DNA from: Planosporangium thailandense
GTDB taxonomy: Bacteria; Actinomycetota; Actinomycetes; Mycobacteriales; Micromonosporaceae
DNA length: 64,000 nt
Reading direction: 5' to 3'
Assembly: GCF_011947195.1 (NCBI RefSeq)
Contig: NZ_JAATVY010000002.1
Location: forward strand, 372,001 to 436,000
Of the stretch, positions 7,365-15,022 are shown piece after piece. Every line of letters starts with the position of its first letter. Within the stretch, counting starts at the first letter, position 1. The translations under genes were made by a program, and so were the position numbers. Under the pieces are notes generated by a model, which made no database searches, was not told the DNA's origin, and was given only the letters and a program-made list of their open reading frames with translations.

Positions 7365-9947
7365 TCACGGCGTCGGCTGCCTCGGCCACGGCACACCGAC
7401 CGGCTCGCCGGCCGACCGCTGCGCGGCCATCGCCCGCAGCCGCGCCAGCAGTTCGCTGCGGCTGCCGCAGCCCAGTCGCTGCCGCATCCGCGCCACGTGG
7501 TGCTCGACCGTCTTCGCCGAGATGAACAGCCGGTCGCCGATCTGCTTGTACGTCATGCCGGCCAGTACCAGGTCGGCCACCTCCTGCTCGCGGTCGCTGA
7601 GCCTGCCTTCGGCCGGTGTGCCGACCGCCTGGGTGGTCGACGACCCGGCCGGCTGGCCCGCCGACCTGGGCCCCGCCGACCTCGGCCCCGCCGGCCTGCC
7701 CTGCAGGGCCCGGGCGCAGTCCAGCAGGGTGGTCATGGCGCGCCGGTCGGCCGTCCGGATCGCCGCCTGTCCCGCGAGCCGGGCCCCGTCCCAGCACAGG
7801 CCGGCCTCGTACAGGCCGCGGGCGGCCGCCTCCACCTTCTCCGGGTCGACGACTCCGCGGAGCACCTCCACCCAGGTCTGCGCGGCGGCCGCGAGCGCCG
7901 CGCCGTACCGGCTGTGCCCGGCGAGGCCGGCGAGGGCACGGACGTGGTCCTCGGCAGCGGCCGGCTGCTCCGCCGTGATCGCGGCGTGCAGCGCGCTCCA
8001 GTGCAGCGGAGTCTCCCACAGCGCCGGGCTACCCAACCGGTCGAGCAGCACGCGCGCGTCCCGCAGGTACGGCAGCAGCGCGGCCAGCTCACCCAGCCGC
8101 GCCGCCGCGATCGCCAACTCGCCCACCGGCAACAGCGTGAACAGGTCCACCGGGTGCCGGACGACCGCGTCGCGGGCGAGTGCCCAGCCGCGCGCAAGCG
8201 CGGTCAGATCGCTGTTGCGCCGGGCGATGCCCATCTCCAGAGCGGTGGCGAAGAGCAGATCCCGTGCTTCCAGCGGCGCGCCCTCGGTCGTGACGGTCGC
8301 GAGGGACTGTGTCGCCGCGGCGGTTCTCCCCCGCACCATCAGGATCCAGGCCTGCATCAGGCGATGCCGGCGCGCCATGAGCGCGCCGCCGGTGCGCGCC
8401 GCGACGGCGCGGTCGAGCACCCGCTCGGCGATGTCGAACTCGCCGTAGTGCAGCGCGACCAGGGCGGCGAGCGCCGCCGGGCTGTCGGGCAGGAGCGCGG
8501 CCCGGCCCGCGGGCTCCAGCAGGGCGGAGGCCTGTACGAGCGCCGACAGCGCGGCCGTCGACGAGCCCCCGATGGTCTCCCGTACGCCCCGCGCCATCAG
8601 CAGCGCCGCGCTGGCGAGCAGGGTCGGTGGCCCGTCCGGCGGCGGTGCGTGCAGCAGCAGGCGGTCGGACTCCTCGAGGTGCCCGGCGCCCAGGTACCCG
8701 ATCGCCGCGAACGCTACCGCCGACGGGGTGCCGGCCCACCGGTACAGTTCGGCGCCGCGGGCGGCCTGGCCGCGGTGCGTGAGTGCGGTGGCCGCGACCG
8801 CGGCCCCGTCCGCGCGCTCCGGTGACCCGGGAGCGGCGATCAGCCGGTCGGACAGCCGCAGCGCGGAGTCGAGGTCGCCGGCGAGCGCGGCCGCCAGCGC
8901 GTGGCGCGCCGTGGTCGGCCGGCCGGCGCCGGCGGCGGTGGCGAACAGTTCGGCCGCGAGCGCCGGCTCGTCGACGAGCGCCTCGTTGCCCGCCGCCTCG
9001 AACACGGCAGCCAGGGAGTCGGCGCTGACCCCGGCGCCGGACAGGGTACGCACCAGGGGGAGTACGGGCGCCCCGCGCTGCATCTGAAGCTCCGCCAACC
9101 GTGCGCACACCGCGACCCGGTGCGTCGCCGGGATGAGCGCGACGAGGGCGTGCCGCGCTATCGGTGGCAGCCTGTCGTCCGGCCCGAGCAGACCCGTGGC
9201 GCGCGCCGCTTTCACGGTTTCGTCCACCTCGTCCGCGTCCGCCGACAACAGCGCGGTCAGTACGGGAAGGGACAGCCGCTGCCCGGTCGCCACGGCCAGC
9301 AGCAGTCCCCGGACCCGGTCGTCGAGATCCTCCAACTCGGCGGCGAACCGGAGGACCGCCGAACGGGGTGCCTCGGCTGGCGGTTCGCCGGGGGGCAGTG
9401 CCCGCGCCAGCCGGTCCACGAACCGGGGCACTCCGGCCGTCTGCGCGTGCACATACCGCGCCAGGGCCGCCGGCGGGCGGGTGCCGTACATGCCGGCGAG
9501 GTACGTGGCGGTCTGCTCCTCGGTGAACGGGCAGAGCAGCAGGGGTGAGCCGTCCCGCTTCAACGCGTCAGCCAGCTCGACCATTGTGGACTGTCGAGGC
9601 CAGGGCCGGTACGCGATCGCGAGCCGGTGCCGCCGGCCCTCGACGAGGCGGCACAGTCCCCGCAGCCGCGCCTCGTCGAGCAGGTGGGCGTCGTCGACCA
9701 GCAGCGCGCAGTCCTCGTCGACCCGCTCCGCGGCGTCCGGTGGCTCGGTGCGCACGGCGACACCGGCCCGCCGGTAGATCAGGGCCAACTCCTGAAGGGT
9801 GGCGCTCTTGCCGTACCCACCGGGGCCCTGGATGCCGACGGCGACCGGCGCGTGCGGGTGCGCGTCGATCGCCTCGAACAGGGCTCTGCTGTGGCCGTCG
9901 AGGACGGGCTCGGGTCCGGTGGTCGGCAGCCTCAAGAGTGTCCTCAC
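7365..9947 (-). CDS. STAND-type ATPase with C-terminal LuxR HTH, IniR-like regulator
   Basis: Predicted 860 aa. Residues 41-48 are a Walker A loop (GPGGYGKS); a Walker B-like stretch ALLVDDAHLLD lies near 81-91. The middle (about 200-760) is alpha-helical and TPR/MalT-like. The C-terminus has a LuxR HTH (LSDREQEVADLVLAGMTYKQ). A short Gly-Pro-Arg-Ser-Ala repeat sits just before it. It lies 52 nt downstream of the hsp70-like gene on the same strand, probably co-transcribed. In mycobacteria a comparable STAND regulator (IniR) sits beside iniBAC and activates it; by position and architecture this is the likely equivalent. The GTG start at 9947 lacks a strong ribosome site, so the start is uncertain. 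Confidence 0.8.
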   Translation of the reverse strand: MRTLLRLPTTGPEPVLDGHSRALFEAIDAHPHAPVAVGIQGPGGYGKSATLQELALIYRRAGVAVRTEPPDAAERVDEDCALLVDDAHLLDEARLRGLCRLVEGRRHRLAIAYRPWPRQSTMVELADALKRDGSPLLLCPFTEEQTATYLAGMYGTRPPAALARYVHAQTAGVPRFVDRLARALPPGEPPAEAPRSAVLRFAAELEDLDDRVRGLLLAVATGQRLSLPVLTALLSADADEVDETVKAARATGLLGPDDRLPPIARHALVALIPATHRVAVCARLAELQMQRGAPVLPLVRTLSGAGVSADSLAAVFEAAGNEALVDEPALAAELFATAAGAGRPTTARHALAAALAGDLDSALRLSDRLIAAPGSPERADGAAVAATALTHRGQAARGAELYRWAGTPSAVAFAAIGYLGAGHLEESDRLLLHAPPPDGPPTLLASAALLMARGVRETIGGSSTAALSALVQASALLEPAGRAALLPDSPAALAALVALHYGEFDIAERVLDRAVAARTGGALMARRHRLMQAWILMVRGRTAAATQSLATVTTEGAPLEARDLLFATALEMGIARRNSDLTALARGWALARDAVVRHPVDLFTLLPVGELAIAAARLGELAALLPYLRDARVLLDRLGSPALWETPLHWSALHAAITAEQPAAAEDHVRALAGLAGHSRYGAALAAAAQTWVEVLRGVVDPEKVEAAARGLYEAGLCWDGARLAGQAAIRTADRRAMTTLLDCARALQGRPAGPRSAGPRSAGQPAGSSTTQAVGTPAEGRLSDREQEVADLVLAGMTYKQIGDRLFISAKTVEHHVARMRQRLGCGSRSELLARLRAMAAQRSAGEPVGVPWPRQPTP

Positions 9948-9999
9948 GACGATGGGCCGGGCCTGGTGCCCGCTGGTCGATGGGTCGCTTTCATCCCTA

Positions 10000-11307
10000 T
10001 CACGAGGAAAGTGTCTTGACGCGACGACCGGCTACCAGCCGTGGTGCCGACCGCATCTTCGGTAGCGTGAGCGGAGTGATCTTCACCGGCGGCCGGGACG
10101 GCGGGGCCGGCTGCTCGTGATCGCCGCGGCCGGGCCCCTCGTGCGGGGCCGGCAGCCGGTCGTCGGCCTGATACTCGATGGGCGCCGGCCGGGGCCGCCA
10201 CTGCGCAACGGGTCGCGGCCGGCTCGCCAACGCCAGGATCTGGCACGCGGCCAGCGCCGCGCCCGCGGCCACGGCGACCTGCGGGTCGGCCGCGACCGTG
10301 ACCTGGCCGGGGAAGTGCGCCGAGACCAGATCGGCGACGAGCGGGATCCGCGCCGACCCGCCGACGAGCAGTACGCCGTCGACCTGATCGGGGCGCAGCC
10401 CGCACGACCGGATCGTACGGTCGAGACGGTCCACTGTGGGCCGTAGCGCCGGCCGGATCAGTTCCTCGAACGCGGCCCTGGTGACAGGTAGTCGGACCGG
10501 GCCCTGGGGCAGGTGCACGCTGATCTCGGTCTCCATGGACGTGCTCAGCCGTTCCTTGGCCCGGCGGCATTCGTTCCTGAGCCCGAACAGCGCCAGCCGC
10601 ACCCGGGGATCGTCCAGCTGCGCCGCGCCGAGCTGCTCGGCGAGTACGGCGACGAGCTGGTCGGTCAGCATCTCGTCGAAGTCGACGCCGCCGAGCGGCT
10701 CGACCGCCTCCTGGCAGGCGACCACCTCGAAGCCCGCGGGCTGCGTCCGGCGGACCACCGAAGAGGTGACGCTGTTACCGCCGAGGGCGTAGACGGCCAG
10801 CGTACGGCCGGCGAACCCGTGGAAGGAGTGGTTCTCGGCGGCGGTGACCGGCCCGGCGAGCAGGGTCACCCCGGTCAGGCCGATCTCCCACAGCGCCTCG
10901 TGCAGCAGCTGTTTGCGGTACGTCCCCCAGGACGGCGGGTGCGTCACCACGAGGTGTTCGGGGTCGGCGCCTTCGCGGGCGACCGCCTGCTCGACGACCC
11001 ACATGGCCAGCACGGCGGCGAGGGTCTGCGGCGTGCACGATTCGCCGGCGACGACGAGCGGGGTCTCGTCGCCGATGCGCCGCATGAAGCCGCGCGTGAT
11101 CCGGCCGCCGTCTACCAGCGGGCCGTCCCGGCCGGGGTCGCCGACCGTGAGCGATCCGGTAGCGGACACGTACAGCGCCGACGGCACGACGGACGAGTGT
11201 GCCCCGAGCGCAACGACCTCGGGCGCGCTCCACGAAGGCCCGACGTGTCGGCAGATCGCGGCGGCCGTGCAGGTGTCGCCGATGTCGATTCCGAGGACGT
11301 ACGCCAT
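10000..11307 (-). CDS. Hsp70-like (actin-fold) ATPase without substrate-binding domain
   Basis: Predicted 435 aa. I chose ATG 11307 because AAGGA lies 8 nt upstream; ATG 11316 directly abuts it. The N-terminal about 360 residues match the Hsp70/actin ATPase fold: DIGDTCTAAA (phosphate-1), FGLRNECRRAKERLS, and VLLVGGSARIPLV (adenosine motif). The phosphate-2 loop reads YALGGNSV instead of DLGGGT, losing the aspartate. There is no beta-sandwich substrate domain; the last 75 residues are Pro/Arg-rich and look disordered. It diverges from iniB and precedes the STAND regulator. Probably a co-chaperone or scaffold for the ini system (inference). Confidence 0.85.
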   Translation of the reverse strand: MAYVLGIDIGDTCTAAAICRHVGPSWSAPEVVALGAHSSVVPSALYVSATGSLTVGDPGRDGPLVDGGRITRGFMRRIGDETPLVVAGESCTPQTLAAVLAMWVVEQAVAREGADPEHLVVTHPPSWGTYRKQLLHEALWEIGLTGVTLLAGPVTAAENHSFHGFAGRTLAVYALGGNSVTSSVVRRTQPAGFEVVACQEAVEPLGGVDFDEMLTDQLVAVLAEQLGAAQLDDPRVRLALFGLRNECRRAKERLSTSMETEISVHLPQGPVRLPVTRAAFEELIRPALRPTVDRLDRTIRSCGLRPDQVDGVLLVGGSARIPLVADLVSAHFPGQVTVAADPQVAVAAGAALAACQILALASRPRPVAQWRPRPAPIEYQADDRLPAPHEGPGRGDHEQPAPPSRPPVKITPLTLPKMRSAPRLVAGRRVKTLSS

Positions 11308-11650
11308 ACGAGCCATTCCTTAGACGGGGCGGTTGGCCCTGCCGGGATGTCGGCCGGCGGGGCACGGGTCCCCTTGTATGTCGTAACCCGTGCCGGTTTC
11401 GTAACGCGCGCGGGCGGATCCACCCGTTCGTACCAGACATCCAGCCGTCGACGAGCCCCTAAATCCGGCGCGCGGCCGGATCCCCTATGCCCCTAACGCC
11501 AGGGGCGATCCATGCCCTAACCGGCCCCCGGTGGAACTGGGGATCGACCCCGATGCCCGACCGGCACCCGGGTTCATAGGTTCCTGAAACGGGTCCGGCC
11601 CAGCGGGTCCGGATCCACCCCGGTCACGCAGTTCGAGGAGACCTCCCACC
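11308..11650. promoter_or_regulatory. Divergent hsp70-like/iniB regulatory region with repeated CCCCTAA motifs
   Basis: This 343-bp gap carries CCCCTAA at 11457-11463, CCCCTA at 11482-11487, CCCCTAA at 11490-11496 and CCCTAA at 11515-11520. TCGTAAC occurs twice nearer the hsp70-like gene (about 11385 and 11400). A possible iniB -10 is TAGGTT at 11577-11582, and GAGGAG at 11635-11640 is the ribosome site. The repeated motif is a candidate operator for the STAND regulator; that is inference. Confidence 0.5.
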
Positions 11651-13054
11651 ATGATGGACCACCACGCCGACGCGTCGGCGAGCGTGAACGCAACCACCCC
11701 GGCCGCCTCCGCCGGCATGCGGGCGCACGGTTCCGCACAGGCGCACGGCCCCGGCTGCGGCTGCGGTTGCCAGGCGAGCCACCACGGCGGCCACCACAGC
11801 CACGGCCACCACAGCCACCACGCCGAGCAGCAGACGCTGCACGACTTCGTACTCAACCTGATCGCCGATCCGGCCGCCAAGGACGCCTTCCTGCTCGACC
11901 CGCACAGCTGCCTGCGGGATGCGGGCCTCGGCGAGCTGAGCCTCGCTGACGTGCACGACGTGCTGACCCTGGTCCTCGACAGCATCCCCGTGCAGGGCCC
12001 CGCCAGCGTCGCCCAGCTCGACGCCCTGAACATCGGGTCGGTCACCGAGCAGCCGGGTGCCGTCGTCGCGCAGCTGCAGGCCGTGCTGCATCAGGTGGGC
12101 GTCAGCAACTCGCACGGAGCCACCCAGGACTTCAACGTCGTCAGCACCGCCACCTCCGCTGTCCTGCCGGCGGCCAGCGGGCTGGGGCTGGGCGCCGAGG
12201 TCCTGCCGGGCATCGGCGTCGCGGCCAGCGGCAGCGGCGCGGTGCTCGACCTGTCCGGCACGCACGACCTGGCCAACACCCTCGACGGGGGCGTGCTCGG
12301 CACCACCGGTCACGAGGTGACCGGCGTGGTCGGCACGGCCGACGGCCTGGTGAACGGCGCGCCCGGCCTCGGCGGCCCGAGCGTCGTGGACGGTGTCGTC
12401 GGCACCGCCACCGGCCTGTTCGGCGGCTCGCCGGCCGCGAACCTGCTGGGTGGTTCGCCGCTCGGCGGAATCCTGGGCACGGTGCACGGCGTGGTGGGCA
12501 ACACCGCGGGCGGCCCCGTCGGCAACGGCGCCACCGGTCTGCTCGGCAACGCCGTCAACGGCATTGCCGCCGGGACGGTCAGCGGCGTGCTCGGTACGTC
12601 GCCGGTCGACGGCGTGCTCGGTACCGTGCACGGCGCGACCCAGACGGTCGGGGGCGTGGCGCACGGTACCGGTCTGGACGGCGCGACCCACACGGTCGGC
12701 GGCGTCGTGCACGGTACCGGCCTGGACGCCGTGACCGGCACGGCCGGCGGCGCGGTGCACGGTACCGGCCTGGACAGCGTGACCGGCTCGGTCGGCAGCA
12801 CCGTCCAGGGCGTCACCGGTACCGGTGCCCACGGTCTGCTCGGCGGCGTGACCGGTACGGCCGACAGCGCCGTGCACGGCGTGACCGGAACGGACACCCA
12901 CGGCCTGCTCGGCGGTGTCACCGGTACGGTCGGCGACACCCTGGGCAGCGCCGGTGTCGGCAACGTCACGGGTGACCCGGGCGGGCAGTCGCACGCCGAC
13001 ACGTCCGCGCAGGTGGATGCCTCGCATCACGGCCTGTTGGACGGTCTGCACTGA
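11651..13054 (+). CDS. iniB: IniB-like protein with His/Cys-rich N-terminus and glycine-rich repeats
   Basis: Predicted 467 aa. The extreme N-terminus is unusual: CGCGC at residues 36-40 is followed by nine histidines between 44 and 57, a likely metal-binding stretch. Residues 63-110 are the IniB N-terminal domain (TLHDFVLNLIADPAAKDAFL, DVHDVLTLVLD). The rest is Gly/Ala/Val/Thr-rich, low complexity, including three 48-bp (16-residue) repeats starting at 12662, 12710 and 12758, and a 23-residue unit with HGLLGGVTGT repeated twice near the end. It heads the iniB-iniA-iniC operon. Established: the mycobacterial operon is induced by cell-wall inhibitors. The molecular role of IniB is unknown. Confidence 0.85.
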   Translation: MMDHHADASASVNATTPAASAGMRAHGSAQAHGPGCGCGCQASHHGGHHSHGHHSHHAEQQTLHDFVLNLIADPAAKDAFLLDPHSCLRDAGLGELSLADVHDVLTLVLDSIPVQGPASVAQLDALNIGSVTEQPGAVVAQLQAVLHQVGVSNSHGATQDFNVVSTATSAVLPAASGLGLGAEVLPGIGVAASGSGAVLDLSGTHDLANTLDGGVLGTTGHEVTGVVGTADGLVNGAPGLGGPSVVDGVVGTATGLFGGSPAANLLGGSPLGGILGTVHGVVGNTAGGPVGNGATGLLGNAVNGIAAGTVSGVLGTSPVDGVLGTVHGATQTVGGVAHGTGLDGATHTVGGVVHGTGLDAVTGTAGGAVHGTGLDSVTGSVGSTVQGVTGTGAHGLLGGVTGTADSAVHGVTGTDTHGLLGGVTGTVGDTLGSAGVGNVTGDPGGQSHADTSAQVDASHHGLLDGLH

Positions 13055-13077
13055 GTGTGAGAGTTGTTGGATAGCGC

Positions 13078-13114
13078 GGAGACCGGACCTGCCATCGGGC
13101 GGGTCCGGTCCTCC
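13078..13114 (+). terminator. Strong hairpin between iniB and iniA
   Basis: GACCGGACC (13081-13089) pairs perfectly with GGTCCGGTC (13102-13110), extended by GGA/TCC with one bulged C, giving 12 bp and a 12-nt loop. There is no T-tract. It could be a partial terminator, an mRNA-processing site or a stabiliser of the iniB message. Confidence 0.55.
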
Positions 13115-13159
13115 GTTCGGCTTGAAAATTCCGACGAAATAGGCACACTCGTATCGGTG

Positions 13160-15022
13160 ATGGCACCGACGTGGCTTGACCTTCTCGACGAGACCACGAG
13201 GGTGTGCGCCGCGCACGGCCGGGGCGACCTGATCCAGTGGCTCCAGCAGAAGCGCGCGCAGCTGGTCGATCCGCGACTGCGCGTACTCGTGCTCGGCGAG
13301 CCCAAGCAGGGCAAGAGCCAACTCATCAACGCCCTGGTCAACGCTCCGGTCTGCGCGGTCGGCGACGGTCCGACCACGACCGTGCCGACGGTTGTCCACC
13401 ACGCCGAATCCCCCACCGCCGTCCTGGTCAGGACGCCGCCCGCGACTCCGGCCGGGGCTGCCGGTGAGCTGGCCGCGCCGCCGGAGCGGATCCCGCTGTC
13501 GTTGGAACAGATCGGCGCGGGGATCGACGCCCGCCTTCCGCACCGCGCCGGCCCGGCCGCGTCGGCGCATCTCGAGGTCGGAGTGCCGCGCGGGCTGCTC
13601 GCCTCCGGGCTGGTGCTCATCGACACACCGGGCACCGACGAGCAGGACCAGGCACGCAACGCCAGCATCTTCGCGGCCCTCGCCCGGGCCGACACGGTGC
13701 TGCTGGTGTCGGACGCGACCCAGGAGCTCTCGGTCAGCGAACTGAACCTGTTGCTGCACGTCGCGCAGTCGCACCCGAACGTGGCCGTCGTTCTCACCAA
13801 GATTGACATGTCGCCGGACTGGCGTGCGGTCGCCGAACACAACCGGCGGCACATCGCCGGGACCGGGGTGCAGGCCGCCGTCATCCCGGTCTCCTCCGCG
13901 CTGCGCCTGCAGGCCGCCCTTACCAACGACGAAGCGATCAACGCCGAGTCCGGGTTCCCCGAACTGATCGCGCGGCTCGTGCACGACCAGGCGGCCAAGG
14001 GCGACGCGCTGGCCCGAGCCAGCGTCGGACAGGTCGCCCGTACCGTCGTCGAGCAGCTCGCGGCGCCCCTGCGCGCCGAACTGGCCGTCACGGAGTCGCC
14101 CGAGACGGCCGGGCCGATCTCCCGGTTGCAGGAGGCTCAGCGCGCCGTCGACGACCTCCGCCGGCGCACCGTCACGTGGCAGAACATGCTGGGCGACGAG
14201 ATGGCCGACCTCATCTCCGACATCGAGTACGACCTGCGCGACCGGACCCGCCAGATCCTGCGCAAGGTCGACGAGGCGTTCGACCAGGCCGACCCGCTGA
14301 CCGGGTGGGACGCGTTCGCCGCCTGGTTGGAGGAGAACCTGTCCGAGGCGGCCGAGGCCAACTTCGCGTGGATGGTCCAGCGGCTGGACTGGATCACCCA
14401 CCGGATCGCCGGCACCTTCGCCCGGTACGGTACGGACGTCGTGCCCGGCTGGTCGATCACGGTGCCTGACGATCTCGCCGACCGGGTGCCGGCCATCGAG
14501 AAGCCCACCGTGGAGAAGTTCTCCCCGACCCAGAAGGTCTTCACCGCGCTGCGCAGCTCGTACGGCGGCATGCTGATGTTCGGCATGGCGACGACGCTCG
14601 CCGGCCTGCCGCTGATCAACCCGGTCTCGCTCGGGGCCGGTGCGATCTTCGGCGGCAAGGGCATCCTGGACGAGAGCAAGTCGCTGCTCAAACGCCGGCA
14701 GGCGGCGGCGAAGACGGCGGCACAACGGCACGTCGACGACTTCTTCCTGCGGCTCAGCAAGGACGCCCGGGACACCGCCCGACAGGTGCACCGGATGCTG
14801 CGCGACCACTTCGCGGCCCTCACCGAGGAGCTGCAGGAGGCCATCGTCGCGTCGTTTCGCACCGCCAAGCAGGAGGCCGACGCGGTCACGGCGGTCCGCG
14901 AGCAGCGACAGCGCGCCGTCGAGCAGGCGATGCGCCGGCTGGCCGTCCTGCTCGAAGAAGCGCAGGAGATCACTGCCGGAAGGGGCGGCGCGCTGCGCGC
15001 GCGGCTGGAGCACATCGCATGA
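13160..15022 (+). CDS. iniA: Dynamin-like GTPase, IniA-like
   Basis: Predicted 620 aa from ATG 13160. The frame is open back to 13064, but that part runs through the intergenic hairpin, so I reject it. GTPase motifs: G1 GEPKQGKS at residues 46-53, a run of Thr for G2 (GPTTTVPT), G3 DTPGTDE and G4 TKID. The C-terminal half is helical with a hydrophobic segment (LMFGMATTLAGLPLINP), the likely membrane-contact paddle, then a long Gln/Arg-rich helix. Mycobacterial IniA is a bacterial dynamin-like protein that acts on membranes. The stop overlaps iniC (ATGA), so the two GTPases are made together and may act as a pair. Confidence 0.88.
   Translation: MAPTWLDLLDETTRVCAAHGRGDLIQWLQQKRAQLVDPRLRVLVLGEPKQGKSQLINALVNAPVCAVGDGPTTTVPTVVHHAESPTAVLVRTPPATPAGAAGELAAPPERIPLSLEQIGAGIDARLPHRAGPAASAHLEVGVPRGLLASGLVLIDTPGTDEQDQARNASIFAALARADTVLLVSDATQELSVSELNLLLHVAQSHPNVAVVLTKIDMSPDWRAVAEHNRRHIAGTGVQAAVIPVSSALRLQAALTNDEAINAESGFPELIARLVHDQAAKGDALARASVGQVARTVVEQLAAPLRAELAVTESPETAGPISRLQEAQRAVDDLRRRTVTWQNMLGDEMADLISDIEYDLRDRTRQILRKVDEAFDQADPLTGWDAFAAWLEENLSEAAEANFAWMVQRLDWITHRIAGTFARYGTDVVPGWSITVPDDLADRVPAIEKPTVEKFSPTQKVFTALRSSYGGMLMFGMATTLAGLPLINPVSLGAGAIFGGKGILDESKSLLKRRQAAAKTAAQRHVDDFFLRLSKDARDTARQVHRMLRDHFAALTEELQEAIVASFRTAKQEADAVTAVREQRQRAVEQAMRRLAVLLEEAQEITAGRGGALRARLEHIA

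Noticed and set aside
13064-13159. An N-terminal extension of iniA to 13064
   Set aside because: It would translate through the iniB-iniA hairpin and shows no conserved sequence before MAPTWLDLLDE.
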